Shown: piece by piece, positions 49,953 through 62,300 of the stretch
Layout of the letters: every line of letters begins with the position of its first letter
How positions within the stretch are numbered: position 1 is the first letter of the stretch
The notes under the pieces: generated by a model
Told to the model about the DNA's origin: nothing
The model's database searches: none
Seen by the model: the letters and a program-made list of their open reading frames with translations, nothing else
Origin: Archegozetes longisetosus
Lineage: Eukaryota; Arthropoda; Arachnida; Sarcoptiformes; Trhypochthoniidae
Length of the DNA: 64,000 nucleotides
Assembly (NCBI GenBank): GCA_018873245.2
Contig: JAEMBT020000001.1
Coordinates: 14,548,220-14,612,219, forward strand
Direction of reading: 5' to 3'
Program-made: the position numbers and the translations under genes

Positions 49953-50915
49953 AATTGATATGCACTAACTTTGACGATATGATAGAATAAAATATAAAAT
50001 AATTGTGATTATATATCAACAAATCTAACCCGTTTTCTAACAATCTCGCACTCAGTAATAAATACATTGACAAAATAATAAGATTATAAGATTATTTCAA
50101 ATATTAAGTTAGTTTGACAAATACTTTATGTCAAGTTCTGTTCATTAGTAATGTATAAATGGTTGATAAATGAAGATAAATAAATCTTTTATATCAAGTA
50201 AGAGTCAATCTAGTTAATTGATAATGATATTTTTATGAATATAAAACTATATTAATATATATAACTATATGAGGTAAGCAGTAAACAATTTCTCACCCAA
50301 TAGATAGTGTATTAAAATATGAAATCATAAATCTCTACATTCATTCTTGTTTGTCAAATGCCGTTTGACATTTGGTTAGACTACTAGTCTGAGAAATATA
50401 CTTAAACATGTCATTCATTATCAATGTATATAAAAGATAAATATAAGGATATAGGATATAGTATCAGAAACTAACGCTTATTGCATTAGTATTGGTTATA
50501 AAAATGAAATCATTTAATACTAAATCGCTTAATCATGTTAGTTAAGCGTTTGTAAACTTCAATCAATTATCAGATATGAATACACTATATACCTATTTAC
50601 AAATACTAAACATTTACGCTATTAATACAGCAGATATGCGCTATTAATACCCAATTGTTGCTATAGTTAACAGTTTGGAGAACTAACTGTAAATAGATAT
50701 CAGTTATTTGTAGACCTAGTGGTCTGATAATACAGTTTCAATACTATCATTGTTTAATTTGTAATGTTGGTGACATTTCACGGCAACGCTATCAAAATAT
50801 TCTCCACTCAAGTCAACACATATTATTCATATTATAGTTTAGAGAATCATTCTGTATATCAGCCTTTAGTTTGACAAACGTTTAGACTTTAATTCTACTA
50901 TAGAATAGTTACAAA

Positions 50916-52424
50916 ATGTTTAAGACAAAGAAAGTAGATGAGTTCGGAGGTAAGTCAGGCAACGAGGAGCAGTCAGAAGATGTAGTGATCACTGAAGAGA
51001 AAATAATAGGAGAGGACGGTGTTGAAAGGACCATAATTAAGAAGACGACAACTAGGCGTGTAGTTCAGACTCAACAAGTGACACAGGGAGCAAAAGTAAC
51101 TACAACCAAAAGAACTGTCTTCACTTCTGATGGCAAACAACTATCTGAAGACTTCCAAAACTTTGGTATTAGTGATCATAATAAGAAATCTATCAAAGAT
51201 AAAAAGACTAAATCTGGTTCTGGGTCCTCATCTGAGTCTTCGGATGAGGAAGGAATTAGTCAGAGGATTAAGTCTTTTCTTAAAGGATCGAAATCTAGTA
51301 AAGATAGTAAAGACCAAAAGAAAGAAGCCATAAAGGGAGCCCCACCTAAAACACATTCTGCGGATGAGCCATCTTCTAAACCTACTGATGATGACAAAGA
51401 ATTTGCTGAAGAATGTCTTAAATGGCATAACTATTATCGTGAAAAACATGGCGTCAAGCCTTTGAAGCTTTCACCTAAAGTTAGTACTTCTTTAGACTTA
51501 GCTTTGGTCTTAGTCTTCGTCTTAGTGATTGTTATCCCTGTTTTTCGATCAAGTCTTAACGTTCTATAAATTTTTCTAAAGCTTAATGAATATGCGAAAG
51601 AATGGGTCCAACAAATAGCAAAGAGAGATATGATGGAACACAGACCTCATAATACATATGGAGAAAATATTTTCATGAAGTGGTCAAGCAATCCTAATTT
51701 TAAAATAGCAGGTATTATATTCTTCATTACCTAACCCAGTCCAACCCAACCCAGTCTAACCTAACCTGTTTTAACTTGAAACAACATGAATTCTCTCAGC
51801 TACTTAATGATAAAAATTTCTAAAAAAGTTTGAAAATAACTATTATGTTTGAAATGATAGGAAGAGATCCAGTGGACAACTGGTACGCAGAAATAAAAGA
51901 TCACGTATTTGGCAAAGAGCCTACTTCATTAAAATCCGGTATGAATTATATCTCTATTAGTGATTAATTTTAAGAAGTCATCAAATTATTTCATTAATTT
52001 GTGCATTAGCGTTGCAATCGAAACACTTGAAAATCTATAAACTATTATAGAATTTATCTCTAAGTATAGGATTTCAAAGTATTAGCTCTATTATGTGTTA
52101 ATAGAAAGATATACTAAGTTTTACGTTTGATGAAAAGCAACTAAAATTAGTTTAAATTAATATAATATTACAATAATAGCTGAACATATATTTTAAATTG
52201 AATAACTAACCTATTTGATTTATTATTTTCTATTGCATAACTAATTCATTGGATCTATTTATGTAACTTTAGGACATTTTACTCAAGTCGTTTGGAAGGA
52301 TAGTCAACAATTAGGTGTTGCTAAAGCTAGGACTTCAACAGGAAAGATAATAGTAGTGGCAAATTACGAGCCAGCAGGAAACATAATCGGAGAATTTGCG
52401 GAGAATGTACCAAAGCCCAAATAG
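50916..52424 (+). CDS. GLIPR2: GAPR-1-like CAP-domain protein
   Basis: Exons 50916-51479, 51582-51711, 51861-51938 and 52273-52424 give 307 aa, phases consistent; the first donor is GTTAGT. Residues 1-160 are charged and Ser/Thr/Lys-rich with no signal peptide (start [13 protein letters not shown]). The CAP domain fills about 162-307: [19 protein letters not shown], a helix [39 protein letters not shown] and [10 protein letters not shown]. The His-Glu-Glu-His set known from GAPR-1 is present (His of MEHRP, Glu of GENIF, Glu of WYAEI, His of GHFTQ). This class is intracellular; human GAPR-1 (GLIPR2) sits on Golgi membranes and is myristoylated. That modification is not expected here because residue 2 is Phe, not Gly. 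The long N-terminal extension is the main difference from the roughly 150-aa human protein. Its role is not predictable. It lies downstream of whirlin on the same strand and converges with the PLPPR gene. Confidence 0.92.
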
Positions 52425-52673
52425 TGATTCTATCTAAACTGTTAAATTTGCCTATATATCATACTATATGTTTCTAACAATCTTTCCACATTTATGACAC
52501 TGCTACCAAACAATTTAGCTCCTACATTATATAATTTATAAATCAATTTAGATATGCTTCTCTTCTTATCTTATTTTTTATTATATTTTATTGATTTATC
52601 GTTTGATAACTTTACTTCCTAAACAATTCTGTTTTCTGCCATAACATTTGCTGGAAATTGTCCGAAAATAGTC

Positions 52674-52679
52674 AATAAA
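52674..52679 (+). terminator. Poly(A) signal of CAP gene
   Basis: AATAAA 250 bases past the CAP stop; the nearest clear hexamer seen. Confidence 0.5.
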
Positions 52680-53631
52680 TACTTCGACTTCTGCCAATTT
52701 TATTATACGCATTCAGTCCGAAGATTTAAAGATTGATTAGATTTATTGCTAACTTTAAAATAAATGTAAAAATCATGGAACTAAATATGCTCTAAATATT
52801 TTCAAAGTGTACTTCAGCTCATATTAGGTTGACTTTCACTATCTAAATCGTTATCGCGTACTTGAAGGCTAAATAAGTCCATCATATAATTCAAAGTCAA
52901 TTTCATGTCAACTAACGATCGGCAAAGTTCCACACCTCAGGGTCCATAGCGAAACCCGAACCTGAATCTGAGGCCCAAATGCGGATCTGCACAATAGTTG
53001 CAAACACGGACTATGATCCTCAGACCTTACATACATTTTTTCTAACAATGTACCTGTATGAGTTTTAAAGGTGAGAGTATATTGTTATCAAAAGACACTC
53101 CTTAAGCACTTGTAAAAAGATTACTTAGACATTCTCCTTGATATTGTGTTAATTCCGGCAACAAGTGTTTCACCATAAAAAGTATTTTCGAAGTGAGGCT
53201 ATTTAATCAACAAAAAACCAAACAAACTTAAGAAAAACAATACGTCAATGCATGTGTCTTCAGTCTTAGATGAAGCTTTTGATAAAATCTAACTAATTTC
53301 ATGTAATAGCAAAATTTGTATTTAAGTTTTATAGATAAAAGATATTAAGGGTTTGAACCTGGGTATATGAAGCTCGGACTTGGACCTGAACTCGAACACT
53401 AGACCTTCAGAATCTCAGATCCGAGTCAAACCTTTAAGTTACTTGGTCTTGATACAAACCACTAGGTCAACTTGTGGATCTACTTAGGGCTTCTATAGAA
53501 AATAGACTCTAAATAACATAGTCGTATAATTTATAGTTTCATATAGTTTTTTATTCATCCATAAGTGCATCTAAAATTAAAGTATTCTCCAAACATAGAC
53601 TTGCAAATAACTGCATTGAAGTGTTAAGAAT
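52680..53631. other. Convergent intergenic region
   Basis: Between the CAP stop and the SINE. Two patches (about 52915-53030 and 53350-53480) are richer in GC, with recurring GAACCTGA, CTCAGA and GGATCT words. They may be old repeat copies. No coding signal. Confidence 0.5.
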
Positions 53632-53850
53632 GAGGGCTACTGTGGTGTAACTGTGAACGAGTCGAATTTTGGGGCTGAAGTGCCAAGTTCGATTCTTGTA
53701 GTCGCTATACTTTGGCGGCAATATGTTGGCCACATATCTCCGGTTATAACCGCCTTTGACCCAATGCACATGTCCCGCCCGGCCGCCTCGGCAAAGAACT
53801 CACTCTATAACAGGGCTCGAGTGAGAAACGAATGAATGAATGAACGAATG
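53632..53850 (+). mobile_element. tRNA-derived SINE with GAAT tail
   Basis: The head (53634-53704) keeps tRNA features: A box TGGTGTAACTG at 53643-53653 and B box GTTCGATTC at 53687-53695, correctly spaced. GGGCTAC at 53634 can pair with GTAGTCG at 53698-53704 as an acceptor stem with one G-U pair. A GC-richer unrelated body follows, then a short tail of GAAT/GAAC units ending near 53850. This head-body-simple-tail order is typical of SINEs transcribed by RNA polymerase III. Flanking duplications were not resolved. The Gly/other tRNA origin was not determined. Confidence 0.75.
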
Positions 53851-54176
53851 TCAAGAACTGTAAGAACTAATTTGTGTTTCAAAGTTTGTGGTTTTAGTTT
53901 TAGAAATCCTACTAAATGTAATGTTTTAAAAACAGTAATTTAATGTAATACTACTTGTTGGAAAAATTTAACAAATATCTGTCGATCGATATTCTATTAT
54001 TAGGTACTCTGTGACAATTACTGGAGAATTGTTTAGTTAAATAATTATTAAACTATAAAATCTACTAAATTAACCAAAACAGTATACTCAAAAAGAGAAC
54101 AATATTCTACAGATTTACAAAGTACAATAAATTAGAAATCAGTATGAAAGTAAGAACCAAATGGTTAGCTATGAAT

Positions 54177-57100
54177 CTATTGTCTATAATTGTGATGAAA
54201 AGTAGAAGTAGTTGCGTTACTATCAGTTTGTTTACTATCAAACTCCCTATCAAATTCCTTATGTTGAAAGGCAGGATTAAGAAAAGCAGATCCATTAGCA
54301 GCAGGACTATGAGTTTTTCTGAAATATCGAGCACTCCTTCTCAAAAGATTAACTCTGGGTATATGAAAATATTTCCAAAACCAGGCATTCTCCTCCTCTT
54401 CACTCAAAGTAATATTGGTTTCAGGTTGAGATAGCTCCTGATTCTTATCCTGATTCTTATCTTCAAATAAATTCAATTGTGTGTAGCAAATATAAAAAGC
54501 AAACATAACCCCAATAAATAAACTGACAATTACATCTTCTACATGGTTCTCGTGTCTTGTCACTTTTCCAGTCACAACAATTAATAGTGATATCAATGCA
54601 CATGAATTCAACCACAATCTAATTATTTGTCCAGATCTGAACTTTATGACAAAACTGACATATAATATGATGAAAAAAACTGAGAATGAAGTGATGGATG
54701 CGGTTGAAGACGGAAATGACATTCTAGCCTGACGAAGAAGGTCTGTTTTATTTTGACATAAGACTTCATCAGTAAATTGGTTTGGATCTATCCATTTATG
54801 AGGAAAATACGTGTGCGATTGGTTATCAAAATCACCACCAATGCTGTTATTTAGACTTGATTTGCAGATTTCTGTTATTGATTGACAGACATTGAGAAAG
54901 TATGGCCTCATTCTTCCTGTTACTAACTTTAGTGTATCTGTTATTATGCTCGTTATTAGTAGTCCGTAGAAAAATCCGCCTGAAATATAATAAACTATTT
55001 GAACTCTTTCTTTAAGTTTCTCGTCAGTTGTTTACCTATGAATCTGAATATTCTCCTTAAAATCATATGAATTCTGCATGTAATGCATCCACTCTGAGCT
55101 GCGATCACTTTCTTTTTGTCAGTTTCTTGGAATACCATACGAATTATTTCGCAAATAATTATCTGTAAATCAGTATATGTATGGTTATTTTATAGGGAAA
55201 CAGTTTGAAGATAAAGTTTAGAAATAAAAATCTATTGATTGACTTGTCAAACAAAACTATTTAAAAAATGAAATCCGATATTTATGAAGATGAACTGGGA
55301 TCCCATTTAACTGAGATATTACTTAATCTAAAAGAGATAGATTTGAGATAATATTAATTTGATAGGAGCATTCAAGTGAGTAGTTGATTAAAGGTTGGTA
55401 AAGTATGAATAGAGTTATTCATTGCATGTAACACCAAACGTACAAAGAATATGACCTAATCTAATAAACTTCTAATTGAATCAATGCTAGATACACTTAT
55501 TGAAATCTACACGGCAAGTATGTTTCTCTATATAGTCAATAGAATATTTTGTCTACTAAGAGCTAACCTAAACTATGGTATAACTATTTAATAAAATAGT
55601 TGCCGAGTCACAATTTGGTTTGAATAATAAAATTCACTTTAGATTTCAAACATCATGCTTATAGTGGAATATTTACAGTTTTGCAAAATACCCAATTTTC
55701 TACAAGTTTAATGAACCTTTATGATACTATAATAATTGTTGACTAGAATAAAGATCTATAGAGAAAAATACCATCAATTTAATGTAACAGAAATTATGTA
55801 AAGATTTGATATTTAGATTTTTTAAGTGATAGACTGGTTAACTGAGATGTAGGGTGTTTGCTATTAAACAGGCTGATTTTCAGTTAAATAAGATAACAAT
55901 AATATATTTTAATGACTATATGTGCATCCACTTATAAACTAACTTTATATATATTAATATTGACTTTCATTAATTTTGTCTCTTATGAATAGTTTTACTA
56001 AAATCATGCTTCAACGAACAGATTATTTCCCCAAAATTAAACCTTAACTAATAAGTGATCTAACCATAAGCACTATTTTAGTTGTTTATACGTCTCTTAT
56101 CGATAGTTGTGAAAGATAAAAAGTTGCAAAATCAGACTTTAAATCATTAAAACAATTATTGGTAATTTATCATCAAAAAGGATTGTGAAATACTTAAGTA
56201 AACGCTCAAAGCTATTTAAAATCTAATCACTCAACTGTCACTTATAGAATCAAATATTTATTTCTCAATTAAATTCGATTAGGTCATTTAAGCTTTCATT
56301 TAAGCTTTCATTTAAGCTTGCAGAAACCCTCAACAATGTTAATCAGATTTAGTTAAATATTAGTGTTCATGCGTGTCTATAAGTCTATTACATTTTAGAG
56401 AATTAGACCAAATTAAATCAAACAGCAGTGATTATGTTAAGTGTCTAACACCTATTGATTGGCACAACTAGAAATGTTCGCTTTGATCTTAACAAGAAAT
56501 ATCTGACACAGTCAGGACTTCTACCGGGCGTAATTCAAGTCTAGTTTATTAAGTATAGCTTTTCTGTAGCAGTTTGAGTGAAAGCTCAAATTTTGTTCAA
56601 GATCCTTATGAATATGTTTCAGCTGCAATTTATTACATGTCAAGTTAGACATCAGTTCTAATCTAACCTAAAACCTGATAATCTAAGCCTTCAAATAGTA
56701 GAGCTTAACATAGCTTAAGACTTAATTAAAGTAAATCAAAAAGTGAGCTTAAGGTAAAAAACATCTTAAAGTAAGAAAAAGTCTATAACTAAACTAAAAG
56801 TTTTACGAACCAATAAAATAGGAATTCCAACAGTAGTACAATAAAAGACTTGATGGGAGAAGCCAGTCATAACAGGCGTTGCATTCTTGCCAAACGTTGG
56901 GTTATATGGATATGAAATAGTTTTATCATCACAAAAGAAACCTCTGACCAACACACCAAACGAATCGGTCAATCTCAGAAAGTATGCCAAAGACGCTAAA
57001 CATATAAGCGATAGCGATTCCAATATAAAAATTGGTAATATATTCGATGAAACTTTTGTTTCCGCTGTTTTATTGGCTGCCACTTCGCTCTTTTCTTCTT

Positions 57101-57314
57101 CGTTGGACACCATCGGATCGATTGGTATTGAATCATTAGCCATAGAATTTCTTAATAAACTTGAATTGTTGCCAGATCTTAATGAGATCTGTGTCGATCT
57201 TAGAGAATTGGCAGCTGAACCTTGTTGTGGTAGACTTGATAGTGTACATGATCTTCGATGTTGATTGTGATATCTCGGGGCAGAACCAGCGGGTGATAAG
57301 TTTGAATACATCAT
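54177..57314 (-). CDS. Phospholipid phosphatase-related (PLPPR) membrane protein
   Basis: Read on the minus strand: exons 57314-56811, 55162-55036 and 54979-54177 give 477 aa. Residues 1-91 are Ser/Asn-rich and cytosolic-like. Then come membrane segments characteristic of the PAP2 fold, starting ILPIFILESLSLICLASLAY, followed by TDSF..LVRGFFCDD as in PLPPRs and LRRIFRFIGGFFYGLL. Motif C1 is intact (K228-x6-R235-P236). C2 reads SFPSST (298-303), with Thr where the catalytic acid His belongs. C3 reads GKVTRHENHVEDV with Asn355 in the nucleophile His position, as in vertebrate PLPPRs (RNHCSD). The protein is therefore probably not a phosphatase. PLPPRs act at the plasma membrane, where vertebrate ones affect neurite growth and lipid-phosphate signalling. 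A roughly 90-aa charged C-tail is cytosolic. The first donor is the unusual GTTCGT; the GTAAAA four bases on would break the frame. Head-to-head with the PLC gene, 2.07 kb apart. Confidence 0.9.
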
Positions 57315-59385
57315 AATTTAGAGCTCAGACGAATGAATGTTTGATAAGAAGTGAATTAGAAAATAAATTTGAAACATAGGTAACGCCCGAGTTTTATGTC
57401 TACTAAATGTGAACAATATAGCACTCATAAGACGGAAGTTGTTTCTCTTTCTACCTCATTGGCAAAAACACTTTTTCCATCTTTTAAAATCGACACCACT
57501 TCGTGACTACCACTTAATAGGTTCTAAAAACAGATCGAAAGCTTTCAAAAATGAGGTATAAGCCAATTAAAATGCGTGAGCACGAATGAAGTAATTTGAT
57601 ATTAGTTGGCGTATTGCACTGAATTGTCAGAAAGCTGAAGCATATTTTCTGTTTATAACTGATAAGTATTATCAATTTTCAAGCGATAGTATCTTTCTTT
57701 TCGCAAATAAGATATAATAAAGTTACCCTTATTTTTAGATTTTTCTGTTTATTGAGTTATCTTTGTACTAGAGACTAGTATTAATATATCGCTGACGGGT
57801 CGTATCCAAAATGTTACTTTAGTTACGGATCAGTAATTGCTTCAGTTATTACAGTTTTAAGTGAGTTCGTGTGGGGCGAAATGTACTAAATATTTTGAAG
57901 GTTTAAGAAAAACTAATGTAAATTTGATGGTAGAAGTGTTAGTAGTAGTGTTTCTGATAACAAGATCCTTCCTACAGATGTCTAGAAAATATAGTTTTCA
58001 ATTCATTGATTTATTTATATTAATTATCAAACCCTTATGGTTGCAATTATTCACATTTAGAGTTCATGATAACTATTGTGTGGTTTACAGTCTCAAACAT
58101 TAATATTTCGTAATAATGGATGTGTTAATTAAATGGATCAATGACTGCATCAAGGAGAATATAATGTTGTATTTAAATTAACATTCAATCCATATACTAT
58201 TGAATGGTTTATGTGATTCATAATTATTTTCATGCTTGTTCTTATTGAAAATTGAATATTTTATTTGTTTGATTTTTGAGGAGAAGTTTTCCTATAACTG
58301 ATGAAAAACTAGGAGATAGTGAGAAATGGTGAAGCAAAGTAAGAGAGATGTAATAAACTGGTCATTTAATAAGTAAGAACAAGTTTGCATAAATTTACTA
58401 CAAAAAATAGTTACATAACCGTCAATCGATAATGCAGCTTTAATTAAGAAATTCACATATAACTAGAAGTTGTCAAGTGGAATTAAAGTTGATTTTAATT
58501 TCTCTAACTGTCATAACTTTAGTTATAAGAAAAGTAATAAGAAAAGTAATAAGAAAAGTAATAACAAAAGTAATAACAAAAGTTATAATAAAAGTTATAG
58601 CAACAGCTTAATTAGTCATACATTTCTGATTAGAATGAGAGATTAACTGAAGCGTTGCTAAGTTTTGCTACAAACCTAATCTTATCTCTATTACGATGGA
58701 AAAAGTCTTTTAATAAGCAAACCATGATTTATATTTTAATCTCAAAACTACACTCTAAAACTTAATTGTCGCTGATAACAACCAAGAGTGATGCGCTTGG
58801 ATGGCATGCTTTTCACTAGATGACAATGTGTTCAAATATAAATAAGCTTATAGAATATTCAAAGCAATCTAATATGAAATTTGGCACCAAAACCAAGTGT
58901 ATCACAGACAGATTGAGATGACAAAGGTACATTTCTTATTGCTATCTTAGATTATTAAGTCCTCAGTTGTATTTTATCTAATATTATATTTGTTATTAAG
59001 TTTTATTTGAGATATCATTTGTATCCACCTGTTTTAATAAATATTTCGTCGAGTAATCAAATTTTTCACTAGAAATATTGCTCAATCTATCGCTTAGGAG
59101 TTTATTCACCGGTCTTATTGAATTTATAACAATTGTTTAGTCTGAAGGCTAAACACACGAGTTGTTGAATTAAAAGCAGAGTTTTGTTCGAGGATGATCA
59201 GATTAAAAACAATTTTATGATTCATCACTCAAAATATCAATAGTTTGTTTATCGATTAGTTATAATTTACGCAACTATTGTTCAAAGTCAACGTTTATTG
59301 TTCGCATTTTCTAATCCAATTTTATGTGGTTGCACGCAAATATTTTTTTATAAAATATAAGTTTAATCATTTTAAGCTTGAATAA
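57315..59385. other. Divergent intergenic region, PLPPR and PLC
   Basis: The shared upstream region of two genes transcribed away from each other. It is AT-rich, with one tandem array at 58522-58600. The 80-codon open frame near 57861-58103 has no convincing start or family resemblance. No promoter element is identified. Confidence 0.55.
58522..58600. repeat. 12-bp tandem repeat, about 6.5 copies
   Basis: The unit is AATAAGAAAAGT, shifting to AATAACAAAAGT and TATAATAAAAGT on the right. Confidence 0.88.
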
Positions 59386-62300
59386 ATGGGAGACCAAGCG
59401 GCTCAACAGTTATTAAGAAAAGAGAAAATCCAACCTTTCGACAGCTTCGATGGTAAGTGTTAGAGTTGATGATCAGTACGAAAGATAATTGAATTTAAAT
59501 TTTCAACCTATTTCAGTAGCTCCAGAAAGAAAGGGAAGAAGAAACAAAAGTATTAAAGATTTAATGGAAGGTATGACTAATGGTGTCTTCTGTTAAACTG
59601 ATCTGATTGAGAGAAAAACTATCAGATGTTTATCATATTGATTATCCATAAAACAATAATTTGACAGTAAATCAGTTCAAAATGAAGTGAAACTATTTCT
59701 CAAATAGTTTCAGAAATATTTAAACGTAAAAACAATAAATAAATGTGAATATCAAATGTGAAAATTAGAAATCTAGATTGATTTGTTATAAGATAAACAA
59801 CCTTAACTATAAACTTAGCATAAATAAGTACACTCTAATGCGTTTATATTGAACGAGTTTGTGCAGCCAAAGGCGTTCTCTATAACCGAGTTCGAGTGTA
59901 ACTAATTATATCAAACTAAAACACTTTGGCCACATGATAACATAATTAAAATGTATTTGAATCTGATGTTTAATATGATATCCGGGAAGCAATTAAAAGG
60001 AGAATGAAATAAAGAAGAAAAGTTAGATTAGTTATAAGAATGAAACATATGATGATATAACTTAAGAATATAACAAAATGACCTAACATAAAATGACCTA
60101 ACACAAAATCATATAACTTATATTTATATGTTATACAAATAAATAAAATGTTTTATGCTTGTGTAGAGCCAGGAACACCAACAGAAGAAATCATATCAGT
60201 GTTAAACAGAGGCACATCTCTACATAAAGTTCGGTCCTTGGACAAATTCTACTGTCGTCGTTATTTCGTTGATTTACATAATATGAGATTGCATTATTTG
60301 CCTTCACGCAAACAGTACTTATGCAGAGAAGTTCCTTATGGTATAATATTTTATTTTTAATTTATTTTTTATTCTAAACTTGTCAACTTTAGCTAAATCT
60401 TCATCCAGTCATATTAACTATATTTGAGATTTTAATAATAATAATAATAATAATAAAATAAATTATATTTTTAGTACTTCATATTTTGTATTTGGATTTA
60501 TTATTTATAACCTTGAAATAACATATTCTAACAAACTTGAAACTTCTCTTAAGTTGACTTATGTGATCTGGCAGAAGTCAGAAAAGGTTGGAATTCAGAT
60601 CGATTCAACATAATTGAGTCAAGACTTCGACGAAGACTTCACGCATCAATAGAACCAAAAAATCTACCAGACCTAAAAGAAGATAACTGTTTTTCGTTAG
60701 TTTTCGATAATGGGACAGATACTATCGATTTAGTAGCTGATAATTATTACGTCAGAGATTTATGGGTTAAAGGTTTGAGTTATTTGGTTGCTACTTGTAA
60801 GAATCAACAGAGAGAAAATGAATATGAATAGTGAGTTTATTTTAGTTTGCGATTTACTTATGTTTTAAGTTAATCTTATGCTACTAATGTATGTCCGAGC
60901 TCAGACACATACACACACGCACACATACACACACACTCACACACACACACTCACACACACACACTCACACACACACTCACACACACACTCACACACACAC
61001 TCACACACACACACACTCACACACACACACTCACACACAGCTTTTCATTTTTTCAACCTCCCTAACTATTCTCTAGCACTTTCAATCGATTCAGTCCTAC
61101 AGTAGCTCTGATTTAGTCAATCTGGTGACTAAATGCGTGCCAGCTACTTCTCAAGAATAGTGATTAAATCAATCTAGTTTAAACAACTAGATTGATCGCA
61201 CGCAATAATACTTGTATGATCGAAAAGTGCACACACATATGGTGAAAAGTTTTGTATTGGCATTAGCACTAGTTCCATTCATGCAACAATGCAAAACTTA
61301 TTCACTATAGGCATCGATTTTCTAATCATAATATCCGAAAAGTATTATCTTTAACATCAATTTTGATGAAAACTTGCCTCAAATTCATATAGAGCTCGTA
61401 TTTGAAGCTGAACTGACTAACAAAACTAGTTATTTACAGAATCAAATGAACCGAACTTTGATTTTCTTTGATTAGTTGGCTCAAGGGTCAATTCCGTAAA
61501 GCAGATGTCAACAAGAATGGATGTTTAAATTTCAATGAAGTTCTAAATCTACTCAATCAACTCAATATATCTATGCACAAAAAGCACGCCAAAGCATTGT
61601 TTGATGTGAGTTTGAATCAATTATTCTTAAATGAGTTGTGATTTATGCAGTCCAGGCAATAAAAGTTTAAATTCTTGAATAATAGGTCGCAAATGTTCGT
61701 AAAAATAAACTAGGACGTGAAGAGTCACTGGATACGGAAGAGTTCCTCAAATTCTATCAAATGCTCATATCTAGACCTGAATTGGATAAGCTTTTCAAAC
61801 AGTATGTAATATTCGAAAAATTATTTAATTATTAGAAATTTAGCTTTATTTGATCAATCAAAAAAGAGGATTAAAATTAAAAAATTAACAAAAACTAAAA
61901 ATTAAGTCAATTTTTAAAATTATAAAAAATTTTAATTAAATAAACCCAAATTGTACTTGCAGATACTCAGTTAATAATACTTCTATTATGGGCCCTGATG
62001 AACTGATGAACTTCTTGAAAATTGAGCAAAAAGTATGAAAACTAACAACAAGACAATTAAATGAAATTTGAAATTCAATATTTGATTATAGATGACAAGA
62101 GTAACTCTAGGTGATTGTGAGGCATATATCAAGCGCTATGAACCCGAAGAAACTCAAGTTCCGGGATACCTATCGAATAAAGGTTTTAATTTCTAAACAT
62201 CTATTTCAGTATTAAAATAAATTACTCTATTTTAGGATTTCATAACTTATTAATGGCTATAGATTTTGACATATTCAATCGTAGCCATCGGATCGTGTGT

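Larger units (their letters stand above)
49300..50915. other. Whirlin-CAP intergenic region
   Basis: AT-rich, with three repeat tracts listed separately. Nothing gene-like. A promoter for the CAP gene presumably lies near its right end but no TATA or initiator can be called with confidence. Confidence 0.6.

Noticed and set aside
51130-51449. Two further frames within the CAP first exon
   Set aside because: They overlap the N-terminal extension in other frames; only the main frame leads into the CAP domain.
53347-53361. B-box-like GGTTCAAACCC on the minus strand as a tRNA or second SINE
   Set aside because: No A box at a workable distance and no stem pairing could be found.
56887-57264. Plus-strand 125-codon open frame
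   Set aside because: It is antisense to PLPPR exon 1, whose minus-strand protein matches the family and joins the next exons in phase.
57861-58103. 80-codon frame upstream of PLC
   Set aside because: It has no ATG start at the frame beginning, no family resemblance and no link in phase to the PLC exons.
60878-61105. Plus-strand Thr/His-repeat frames
   Set aside because: They are translations of an intronic CA repeat.
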